NCBI GenBank assembly: GCA_030631085.1
Contig: DAOVLV010000105.1
Location: 1 to 6,510 of the forward strand
DNA: 6,510 nt
Direction of reading: 5' to 3'
Source: Planctomycetales bacterium
GTDB lineage: Bacteria; Planctomycetota; Phycisphaerae; SM23-33
A model generated the notes under the pieces. The model made no database searches. It saw nothing but the letters and a program-made list of their open reading frames with translations, and was not told the origin of the DNA. Every line of letters begins with the position of its first letter. The stretch's first letter is position 1. Position numbers and translations under genes: made by a program. Below are positions 1-4,980 of this stretch, piece by piece.

Positions 1-198
1 GAAACCTACGAAAAAGCGCTGGAATCCGAACCGCCCGAAGTCCGCGCCAAGGAACTTCACTACAACCTCGCCCAGGCGCTGAAGGCCATGGGCGAAAAAC
101 AAAAGGCGCTGGACCATTTCTCCCGCGTCGCGCAGATGGACTACAACTTCCGCGACGTACGCGAACAGGTAGAAGCTCTACGCAAAGAACTTCAGTAA
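1..198 (+). CDS. C-terminal fragment of a tetratricopeptide-repeat protein
   Basis: Frame 1 is open from the left edge to a TAA at 196-198 and gives 65 residues; the start lies outside the window. Residues 19-52 fit a TPR helix pair: LHYNLAQALKAMGEKQKAL, then DHFSRVAQMDYNFRDV, with the usual small and aromatic positions (Y-N-L-A, A-L, G, A-L, F, A). A charged helix (VREQVEALRKELQ) ends the protein, as is common after the last TPR. Such repeats bind partner proteins; nothing here identifies the partner, the N-terminal domains or the cellular location. The stop is followed by a large palindrome with a T tract that may end its transcript. The TPR call is fairly secure, the specific role unknown. 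Confidence 0.75.
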   Translation, partial: ETYEKALESEPPEVRAKELHYNLAQALKAMGEKQKALDHFSRVAQMDYNFRDVREQVEALRKELQ

Positions 199-249
199 CG
201 GGTAGGCTGGGACGAAGCGGAGCGCAGTCGCACCTTATCTGTTACAAAT
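199..249. other. Gene-free spacer, possibly another dispersed repeat
   Basis: No open frame with start and ribosome binding site is visible. The stretch around 205-233 (GGCTGGGACGAAGCGGAGCG onward) resembles GC-rich intergenic repeats I recall from planctomycete-like genomes. That is memory rather than evidence from this window, because no second copy occurs here. No convincing hairpin was found in it. Confidence 0.25.
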
Positions 250-365
250 GAATATTGAATAATGAACAGAGAATTTTGAATAACGAAGTGAAAAAAACAT
301 TCCTCAAAGGCATCTTGTTTCTTTTACTTCGAAATTCGACATTCTCTGTTCATTATTCAACATTC
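250..365. repeat. Long imperfect palindrome (44-nt arms), terminator-like on + strand
   Basis: Arms 250-293 and 322-365 are reverse complements at about 38 of 44 positions. The longest uninterrupted match is the 21 bases after the first mismatch, centred on AATAATGAACAGAG. A 28-nt spacer (294-321) separates the arms. The right arm is followed directly by eight T at 366-373, so a transcript from the upstream TPR gene would fold into a long stem followed by a U tract, the layout of an intrinsic terminator. The AT-rich arms and their length also fit a small non-autonomous palindromic element. No coding capacity and no obvious target-site duplication were seen. Confidence 0.8.
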
Positions 366-389
366 TTTTTTTTCCGAATCTGTAAATCT

Positions 390-441
390 TTTTCGATGTG
401 AGGGCGTCTATCTATGATAGGTGTGGTGTATTTGTGCGCCC
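390..441 (+). promoter_or_regulatory. Weak promoter candidate and leader stem for the serpin gene
   Basis: TATGAT at 413-418 is a fair -10 box, but only T-rich sequence (around 389-395) lies at the -35 distance. A small hairpin CTATC/GATAG (408-412 with 416-420) overlaps the -10, and GGGCG (402-406) can pair with CGCCC (437-441) around it. If transcription starts near 425 the leader is about 40 nt. The boxes alone do not prove a promoter. Confidence 0.3.
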
Positions 442-464
442 GTAACGAATGAAAGGAGCAGGAA

Positions 465-1922
465 ATGAAAATCAGGTATTGGATTGTAACGGGATTTCTG
501 GCGGCTGGGGCGATTACGGCAATGGCCGGAACGGCTGGGGCTTTGAGGGAAAAAGCAGAAAGGGGCAATGACCGCAGATCAGAGGAACGCCGAAGGCCAA
601 CCAAGGAAAATATCCTCGCCTTTGCGAAGGCGAAGGCGGCCGCTACACAGGCAAAAGAAGCAGCCGACGTAGCTGCCAGCGGCAATGCCTTCGCGATAAA
701 CCTGTATGCCAAACTAGCCCATAAGAGCAAAGGCAACATGTTCTTCTCCCCGGCCAGCATCCACACAGCCCTGGCGATGACCTACGCCGGCGCTCGCGGA
801 AACACCGAAAAGCAGATGTTCACCACACTCAGGTTTCCGATTGACAGAAGGTGGGGTAGTCCTCCTGTCAAAGGGGAAGGAATGAATATGAGGATAACCG
901 GCAGGGCGATCCCGATTTCCGCGCCCTGGTCGCAGGATCGTGTGCATCCAGCCTTCGGTGCGCTGATAAAGAAACTGAACACGCCGCGAAAGGGTCATGA
1001 CGGCAAACCCGCATACGAATTGGTCGTCGCAAACGCGCTTTGGGGGCAGAGGGGATACCCCTTCAGAAAGGAATTCACAAAAACAGTCAAGGCCAACTAC
1101 GACGCCGGCTTGGAAGAAGTCGATTACGTCAAAGCCACCGAGGCATCACGCAAGAAAATCAATAGATGGGTGGAGAAAAAGACAAAACAGAAGATTAAAG
1201 ACCTCATTCCGAAGGGCACTATTGACGGAATGACGCGGTTGGTTCTGACCAACGCGATTTATTTCAAGAGTAACTGGGACGAAAAGTTCGAGAAGGGTGC
1301 TACCAAAGAAGGAAGTTTCTGGCTTGCAGGGAGATACCCGGTGAAAGGCCGCCTCATGGCGGTCCGTGTCCCGCTCATGCACCAGCAGGAACAGCACGGC
1401 TACCTGGAAACGGATACTTTCCAGGCGGTTGATATTCTTTACAAGCGGGGCGACCTGTCGATGACCATCTTTCTGCCAAAGCAGAAGGCCGTTAGCCTGG
1501 CGGCGTTCGAGAAAACGCTAACAGCCAAGAACCTCACCAAGTGGCTGGGGCAGTTCAAACGTAAGTCGGTTCAGTTGACGCTGCCGAAGTTCAAGTTCAC
1601 CAGCCAATTCGGCCTGGCCGATACGCTCAAGGCGATGGGGATGGTCGATGCCTTCTCGATTGCGAAGGCAGACTTTTCCGGTATGACGACGGCCGATAAA
1701 CTTTTCATCTCGGCTGTGATTCACAAGGCATTCGTGGCCGTTGATGAGGAAGGAACCGAAGCGGCAGCGGCTACGGCTGTCGCGGTGGCCCTTAACGGTG
1801 TTACTCCTCGGCCAGCGCAACCCAAGGTCTTCAAGGCTGACCACCCGTTCGTATTCATGATCCGCCACCGCGCCACGGGAAGCATCCTGTTCATGGGAAG
1901 GGTGATGAATCCGAAAAGATGA
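465..1922 (+). CDS. Secreted serpin (serine protease inhibitor family I4)
   Basis: The product has 485 residues. The ATG has a good Shine-Dalgarno, AAAGGAG at 452-458. Residues 1-26 look like a Sec signal peptide (basic MKIR, hydrophobic core, AGA before a likely cut after A26), so it is exported. A basic, Ala-rich tail (27-72) precedes the serpin fold. Family marks in order: NMFFSPASIHTALAM (91-105), LVVANALW (186-193), LVLTNAIYFKSNW (259-271), LPKFKF (373-378), the inhibitory hinge EEGTEAAAAT (428-437), and the signature FKADHPFVFMI (456-466). The intact small-residue hinge predicts a true suicide inhibitor that inserts its loop after cleavage. Counting from P17 = E428 puts P1 at N444 (L443 at P2), but the loop is about six residues longer than in alpha-1-antitrypsin, so P1 is uncertain. 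Residues about 128-158 look like an insertion between helices C and D. The target protease is unknown. Confidence 0.95.
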   Translation: MKIRYWIVTGFLAAGAITAMAGTAGALREKAERGNDRRSEERRRPTKENILAFAKAKAAATQAKEAADVAASGNAFAINLYAKLAHKSKGNMFFSPASIHTALAMTYAGARGNTEKQMFTTLRFPIDRRWGSPPVKGEGMNMRITGRAIPISAPWSQDRVHPAFGALIKKLNTPRKGHDGKPAYELVVANALWGQRGYPFRKEFTKTVKANYDAGLEEVDYVKATEASRKKINRWVEKKTKQKIKDLIPKGTIDGMTRLVLTNAIYFKSNWDEKFEKGATKEGSFWLAGRYPVKGRLMAVRVPLMHQQEQHGYLETDTFQAVDILYKRGDLSMTIFLPKQKAVSLAAFEKTLTAKNLTKWLGQFKRKSVQLTLPKFKFTSQFGLADTLKAMGMVDAFSIAKADFSGMTTADKLFISAVIHKAFVAVDEEGTEAAAATAVAVALNGVTPRPAQPKVFKADHPFVFMIRHRATGSILFMGRVMNPKR

Positions 1923-1931
1923 TTACCGTGG

Positions 1932-1975
1932 AACCGGAATACCGGTCCTGCGGTATTCCGGTAATCCGGTTTTTT
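1932..1975 (+). terminator. Intrinsic terminator after the serpin gene
   Basis: ACCGGAATACCG (1933-1944) and CGGTATTCCGGT (1951-1962) are perfect 12-bp reverse complements with a 6-nt loop. A second fold pairs AACCGG (1932-1937) with CCGGTT (1966-1971) and runs straight into the T tract at 1970-1975. It lies between convergent genes and may also slow transcripts from yraN, although the minus strand has only a weak T run beyond it. Confidence 0.8.
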
Positions 1976-1976
1976 A

Positions 1977-2354
1977 TCAAAACGCATCTGGTATATGCTT
2001 GATTTGCGGCTTTTCGCCTTCGTGGATCACGATTGATACGATGTCGAAGCGTGCGGCGTAGTTATTGGTGTTATGGTGGGCGAGGTAATAATTGGCTGGG
2101 CGCGTCAGTTGCCGGCGTTTACGGGCATCGACTGCCGATTCCGGCTCGACGTATCGGTCGGATGAGCGGGTCTTTACCTCAACGAATACGATTGTTTCAG
2201 CCCCGCTGCTGCGGCTAGTTGATCGGTCAAGTGCGATGATGTCGATTTCGCCGGGCGGGCAGCGATAGTTACGCGCGAGAATTTTTAAACCCTTCCGGCG
2301 TAAAAATCGCGAAGCCAGTTTCTCCCCCTTATGTCCCAGCGATTTGTCGGACAT
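1977..2354 (-). CDS. yraN: YraN/UPF0102 family, PD-(D/E)XK nuclease-like protein
   Basis: The 125-residue product matches the small UPF0102 (YraN) family in length and layout. N-terminal GHKGEKLASRFLRRKGLKIL (7-26) precedes the core GEIDII (35-40), then FVEVKTR (57-63). D38, E59 and K61 form the PD-(D/E)XK-type catalytic pattern. The helix AVDARKRRQL (74-83) and RFDIVSI (102-108) complete the fold. The family is widespread and predicted to act on DNA; its cellular role is poorly defined. It is the last gene of the S16-TrmD-L19 cluster, starting 17 nt after the rplS stop with no clear Shine-Dalgarno, so translational coupling is likely. In many bacteria rnhB sits between rplS and yraN; here it does not. 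Confidence 0.9.
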   Translation of the reverse strand: MSDKSLGHKGEKLASRFLRRKGLKILARNYRCPPGEIDIIALDRSTSRSSGAETIVFVEVKTRSSDRYVEPESAVDARKRRQLTRPANYYLAHHNTNNYAARFDIVSIVIHEGEKPQIKHIPDAF

Positions 2355-2371
2355 GATAATCGTTTGAGAGA

Positions 2372-2857
2372 TTATTCTTCAGACTTTTCTTCGCTTACGG
2401 GTTCGCTGTCGGTTTGTGGTTCGTCGATTTCCTGAGGCTCGTCGAGGCTTGGAGATTCGGCGACGATTTCGGGTGCTTCTTCGGCGACTTTACGGGCGGC
2501 TTTGCTCGTTTGCGCTATATCGCGTAGGCGGGTGGCCTTTCCGACGCGTTTTCGCAGGTAATACAATTTTGCCCGGCGGGTTTGTCCTGAGCGGATGACC
2601 TCGACGCCGGCCAGTGTCGGGCTATGCAGAAGGAATACACGTTCTACGCCTTCGTTGTTGACGATTCGCCTGACGGTGAAGGTTTCGGCTACGCCGCCGC
2701 CTTTCCGGGCGATTACCACGCCGCGAAAGACCTGGGTGCGCTCCTTCTCGCCTTCAGCGATTCGGACAGAGACATTGACCGTATCGCCAACGCGAAACTC
2801 CGGCGGGGTATCCTTAATCGAACCTGCTACCGCTTTATTCATTAATTCCTGACTCAC
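2372..2857 (-). CDS. rplS: 50S ribosomal protein L19
   Basis: L19 sits at the interface of the large and small ribosomal subunits. Starting at GTG 2857 the protein is 161 residues. PEFRVGDTVNVSVRI (19-33), ERTQVFRGVVIARKGGG (39-55), ETFTVRRI (58-65), GVERVFLLHSP (70-80) and RRAKLYYLRKRVGKATRL (94-111) are the L19 core. The GTG is chosen because GGAG lies 7 nt upstream and the resulting SQELMNKAV N-terminus has the normal length before PEF. The frame is open 14 codons further, but those codons are made of the adjoining GTAATTGG repeat. ATG 2842 is a less likely alternative. After the core, an acidic Glu/Pro/Ser-rich tail of about 45 residues (from about 117) is unusual, since many L19 proteins end near residue 115. 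Confidence 0.95.
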   Translation of the reverse strand: MSQELMNKAVAGSIKDTPPEFRVGDTVNVSVRIAEGEKERTQVFRGVVIARKGGGVAETFTVRRIVNNEGVERVFLLHSPTLAGVEVIRSGQTRRAKLYYLRKRVGKATRLRDIAQTSKAARKVAEEAPEIVAESPSLDEPQEIDEPQTDSEPVSEEKSEE

Positions 2858-2864
2858 TGTATTT

Positions 2865-2870
2865 CTCCAA
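2865..2870 (-). promoter_or_regulatory. Ribosome binding site that fixes the rplS GTG start
   Basis: On the minus strand TTGGAG lies 7 nt upstream of GTG 2855-2857. The longer in-frame start at 2899 lies in repeat sequence and encodes residues foreign to L19. Confidence 0.75.
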
Positions 2871-2874
2871 TTTG

Positions 2875-2940
2875 GTAATTGGTAATCCGTAATCCGCAAC
2901 AGAGCGTCAGTTTTTTTACCAATTACTAATTACCAATTAC
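2875..2940. repeat. GTAATTGG-type palindromic repeat, copy 1
   Basis: Arms 2875-2893 and 2922-2940 pair at 17 of 19 positions and consist of a GGTAATT-like unit repeated about three times. A T7 run (2911-2917) lies in the loop. It fills most of the gap between trmD and rplS and ends close to the L19 ribosome binding site. A second copy of the same family is at 6095-6156. Confidence 0.8.
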
Positions 2941-2960
2941 TGTCATTTTTTATTCGTGGA

Positions 2961-3656
2961 CTATTTTTCTTTCTTATATTTTTCCCACAAATCCGGTCGG
3001 CGCTGCTTTGTTCTTTCGACGGACTGTCTGGCCCGCCAATCGGCGATCTTCGCGTGATCGCCGTTCAGCAGCACGTCCGGTACGCACATCCCGCGAAACT
3101 CCCGAGGACGGGTGTATTGCGGATACTCCAGCAGTCCGTCGCTGAAGGATTCTTCGGTTACACTTTCCGGCTCGCCCAGTGCTCCGGGCAGCAGGCGGAC
3201 TACCGAATCAACCAGCGCCATTGCCGGTATCTCACCGCCTGACAGGACGAAGTCGCCAAGGCTGATTTCCACGTCGGACAGGGACTCTCTTATTCGCTCG
3301 TCGAAACCCTCGTAACGACCGGCCAGGAGTATCAGTCGCTCCTGTCGGGCAAGTTCCGTCGCCAATTCCTGATCCATCCGCCGGCCTTGCGGCGTAAGCA
3401 GAACCACAATTCCGGGTGGTTCGGCTTCGGCGCGAACGGACTCGACGGCCTTGAATACAGGCCCGCACATCATCACCATTCCAGGCCCGCCGCCGTAAGT
3501 GGCGTCATCTACTGTGCCATAACTGTTGTCGGCGAAGTCCCTGATGTTGGTCAGTTTGACCTCGGCAATCCCAGCCGATATCGCTCTGCCCACGATGCCG
3601 GCACCAAGCACCGTTTCAAACATATCGGGAAACAACGTCAGAATATCAATTCGCAT
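2961..3656 (-). CDS. trmD: tRNA (guanine-N1-)-methyltransferase TrmD
   Basis: TrmD transfers a methyl group from S-adenosylmethionine to N1 of G37 in tRNAs reading CNN codons, which prevents +1 frameshifting. The start at 3656 gives 231 residues beginning MRIDILTLFPDMF, the usual SPOUT N-terminus. Visible motifs: YGGGPGM (54-60), PQGRRMDQ (89-96), LLAGRYEGFDERI (110-122), the trefoil-knot SAM loop SLGDFVLSGGEIPAMALVDS (132-151), and FSDGLLEYPQYTRP (171-184), where D173 corresponds to the catalytic Asp169 of the E. coli enzyme. The C-terminal VPDVLLNGDHAKIADWR (192-208) is also typical. No Shine-Dalgarno is seen before the ATG; upstream in-frame ATG 3662 and GTG 3671 are possible alternatives. 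A 9-bp hairpin lies just upstream of the start. The gene follows rpsP directly, without rimM. Confidence 0.96.
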   Translation of the reverse strand: MRIDILTLFPDMFETVLGAGIVGRAISAGIAEVKLTNIRDFADNSYGTVDDATYGGGPGMVMMCGPVFKAVESVRAEAEPPGIVVLLTPQGRRMDQELATELARQERLILLAGRYEGFDERIRESLSDVEISLGDFVLSGGEIPAMALVDSVVRLLPGALGEPESVTEESFSDGLLEYPQYTRPREFRGMCVPDVLLNGDHAKIADWRARQSVERTKQRRPDLWEKYKKEK

Positions 3657-3667
3657 CGTCATAGGTA

Positions 3668-3688
3668 GCACAGGTTCTTAACCTGTGC
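3668..3688. repeat. Hairpin GCACAGGTT / AACCTGTGC just upstream of the trmD start
   Basis: A perfect 9-bp stem (3668-3676 with 3680-3688) with a 3-nt loop. On the minus-strand transcript it ends 5 nt before ATG 3662 and 11 nt before the preferred trmD start at 3656, where a Shine-Dalgarno would be expected. It could limit trmD translation. Confidence 0.8.
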
Positions 3689-3720
3689 CGTCCACGGAGT
3701 AAAAGGTCGTTTGCAGATTA

Positions 3721-3740
3721 CACAGGTTGCAAACCTGTGC
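3721..3740. repeat. Second CACAGGTT / AACCTGTG hairpin, next to the rpsP stop
   Basis: A perfect 8-bp stem (3721-3728 with 3732-3739) with a 3-nt loop, almost the same arm sequence as the hairpin at 3668-3688. The two can also cross-pair. Together they make up most of the rpsP-trmD spacer, where rimM is usually found. Confidence 0.8.
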
Positions 3741-3744
3741 CACC

Positions 3745-4002
3745 TTACTTCTTCACGACGATACCGTTGTTTGTCAGCAGGTTACGCACCGTATCGCTGG
3801 GCTGGGCGCCTTTGTCCAGCCAATACTCGATTCGCTCGCGTTTTAGTGAGACTTGCTGGTCTGTCGTCTTGGCCAGTGGGTCGTACCATCCGAGTTCTTC
3901 CAGAACGCGCCCGTCGCGCGGGCGGTGCGAATCGACCGCATTAATCCGAAAAAATGGAAGATGCCGCCTGCCAAATCTTTTCAATCGTAATCTTACCGCC
4001 AA
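3745..4002 (-). CDS. rpsP: 30S ribosomal protein S16
   Basis: S16 is an assembly protein of the small subunit body. From TTG 4002 the product is 85 residues, the normal length, and reads MAVRLRLKRFGRRHLPFFRI, then NAVDSHRPRDGRVLEELGWYDP (residues 21-42), and ends with ERIEYWLDKGAQPSDTVRNL (56-75), all hallmark S16 sequence. The TTG is chosen because GGAG lies 7 nt upstream and because it gives the canonical MAVRIRLKR-like N-terminus; the frame stays open to 4062 but those codons do not resemble S16. It is the first gene of the minus-strand operon rpsP-trmD-rplS-yraN, with a good promoter about 75 nt upstream. No ffh gene lies upstream; the next gene is divergent. Confidence 0.96.
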   Translation of the reverse strand: MAVRLRLKRFGRRHLPFFRINAVDSHRPRDGRVLEELGWYDPLAKTTDQQVSLKRERIEYWLDKGAQPSDTVRNLLTNNGIVVKK

Positions 4003-4009
4003 AGTACTT

Positions 4010-4013
4010 CTCC
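4010..4013 (-). promoter_or_regulatory. Ribosome binding site that fixes the rpsP TTG start
   Basis: GGAG on the minus strand lies 7 nt before TTG 4000-4002. No ATG or GTG nearby gives a normal S16 N-terminus. Confidence 0.75.
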
Positions 4014-4052
4014 GTATTATATTCCACACGCCCCAGCCTGACTTTACAGACC

Positions 4053-4077
4053 TTACCCGCAACGCACGAGCGGGTAA
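4053..4077. promoter_or_regulatory. Inverted repeat at the predicted rpsP transcription start
   Basis: TTACCCGC (4053-4060) and GCGGGTAA (4070-4077) are a perfect 8-bp inverted repeat with a 9-nt spacer. It touches the -10 box and spans the predicted start site. Because the predicted start falls inside it, a DNA operator is more likely than an RNA hairpin; the binding protein is unknown. Confidence 0.4.
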
Positions 4078-4104
4078 TTATATCAGTGAACCGTTCGACA
4101 TCAA
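4077..4104 (-). promoter_or_regulatory. Sigma70-type promoter of the rpsP operon
   Basis: On the minus strand TTGATG (4104-4099) and a perfect TATAAT (4082-4077) are 16 nt apart. Transcription would start near 4070 and leave a leader of about 68 nt before rpsP. This is the best promoter match in the window, and it precedes a highly expressed ribosomal gene. Confidence 0.65.
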
Positions 4105-4181
4105 GGACTTTTTTACCATAATAACCCCATTTTTGTCTTTTACACTTGCCAAGAGCGGGCAGAACCGTTTTTATAGAGAGC

Positions 4182-4742
4182 GTGAAGCACAGCCTCCGCA
4201 AAACTATCCGCGAAAAACTCTCGGCAATGGCCCCAGCCGTCGCTCACGCCAAAAGTATGGCTGTGTGTAAGCGACTTATGGACATGCCGGAGTTCAAAAA
4301 GTCCGAAGTCGTGATGATCTACCTTCCTATTCCCGAAGAGGTGGACGTTTCGCCGGTGGCTTTGCGAGGCTGGCAGGAGCAGAAGGTTATCTGCGCGCCG
4401 AAAATTTCCTGGGACCGTCGCCACATGCTCCCGATTGAAATTCGCTCGCTCCAGAGCGGCCTGGTCTCAACCGTTAAAGGTCTGCGCGAACCAGACGACG
4501 GCGAACCGATTGGTATGGAGTCGCTCGATATGGTGCTGGTTCCCGCGCTGGTCTTCGACCGTCAAGGCAATCGCCTCGGCAGAGGGGCTGGGTTTTACGA
4601 CCGCTTTCTTGCGGACAAGGGGTTTGGCGGTATTTCCGTCGGAATCGCCTTCGGCGAACAGATTGTCGATGAAGTTCCGGTGCACAGCCACGATGTACCG
4701 GTGAATATGCTGGTAACAGATGAAGAAATTATACGATTCTGA
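4182..4742 (+). CDS. 5-formyltetrahydrofolate cyclo-ligase (methenyl-THF synthetase)
   Basis: This enzyme converts 5-formyl-THF to 5,10-methenyl-THF using ATP, recycling a storage or side-product folate in the cytoplasm. From GTG 4182 the product is 186 residues, the family's usual length. Visible features: N-terminal basic helix KHSLRKTIREKL (2-13), YLPIPEEVD (47-55; the Glu pair corresponds to the substrate-binding region), KGLREP (99-104), LVPALVFDRQGNRLGRGAGF (119-138), continuing into the nucleotide/phosphate-binding GRGAGFYDRF (133-142), and HSHDVPVNMLVTDE (168-181). The GTG is preferred over TTG 4146 because the extra 12 residues do not fit the family. It lacks a clear Shine-Dalgarno. 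A TATAGA box (4172-4177) lies so close that a leaderless mRNA is possible. It is divergent from the rpsP operon. Family symbols vary (fau, ygfA, MTHFS type), so none is assigned. Confidence 0.92.
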   Translation: MKHSLRKTIREKLSAMAPAVAHAKSMAVCKRLMDMPEFKKSEVVMIYLPIPEEVDVSPVALRGWQEQKVICAPKISWDRRHMLPIEIRSLQSGLVSTVKGLREPDDGEPIGMESLDMVLVPALVFDRQGNRLGRGAGFYDRFLADKGFGGISVGIAFGEQIVDEVPVHSHDVPVNMLVTDEEIIRF

Positions 4743-4754
4743 AAAGATGATTAC

Positions 4755-4892
4755 AGAAGAAGAAAAAGAGGAATAGCGGGATTACGGGGATTACAGGATT
4801 ACAGGGATTTTGATTTTTGCTGAAAAAAGAAGAAGAAAAAGAAAAGATAGCGGGATTATGGGGATTACAGGATTATAGGGATTTTAATTTTT
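4755..4892. repeat. Tandem duplication of a 73-74 bp unit built of GGGATTAC motifs
   Basis: Two units each carry an A/G-rich lead (AGAAGAAGAAAAAG at 4755-4768 and 4828-4841) followed by a 46-nt block starting ATAGCGGGATTA (4773-4818 and 4847-4892). The two blocks differ at only 3 of 46 positions. Inside each block a 9-bp GGGATTAC-like motif recurs three to four times. It begins 12 nt after the cyclo-ligase stop. Confidence 0.85.
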
Positions 4893-4930
4893 TTTATCCC
4901 CTAATCCTAAAATCCCTATAATCCCGCTAT
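4847..4930. repeat. Palindrome formed by the second unit and an inverted copy
   Basis: The block at 4896-4930, read on the minus strand, starts ATAGCGGGATTATAGGGATT and matches the start of the block at 4847-4882 in opposite orientation, with some mismatches and shifted sub-repeats. A T-rich stretch (4884-4895) forms the loop. A perfect TATAAT at 4917-4922 inside the inverted copy could serve as -10 for the downstream gene, but no good -35 is present. Confidence 0.75.
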
Positions 4931-4980
4931 AACAAGCCTCCGCATCGGTCAGAGTTGTATTATTCGAACAGGAGAATCTC

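Noticed and set aside
353..766. Minus-strand 137-codon frame opposite the start of the serpin gene
   Set aside because: It begins in the palindrome and runs antisense to the signal peptide and N-terminus of the serpin; no motif or ribosome binding site.
2858..2899. Upstream 14-codon extension of L19
   Set aside because: The codons come from the GTAATTGG repeat and give residues foreign to L19; GTG 2857 has a good ribosome binding site.
4003..4062. Upstream 20-codon extension of S16
   Set aside because: The residues do not fit S16, and the TTG at 4002 has GGAG 7 nt upstream and yields the canonical N-terminus.
3941..4201. Minus-strand 86-codon frame overlapping the rpsP leader
   Set aside because: It overlaps the start of S16 in another frame and crosses the rpsP promoter and the 5' end of the cyclo-ligase gene. 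No motif is recognised.
3737..4270. Plus-strand open frame of 177 codons across rpsP and the divergent promoter
   Set aside because: It is antisense to S16, runs through the promoter region and overlaps the cyclo-ligase start; no recognisable domain.
4747..4776. Tiny frame ATG to TAG right after the cyclo-ligase (9 codons)
   Set aside because: It is low-complexity Glu/Lys sequence inside the repeat cluster, with no ribosome binding site.
4773..4930. CRISPR-like array
   Set aside because: Only two direct copies with an inner 9-bp period and an inverted third copy; no regular unique spacers and no cas genes.
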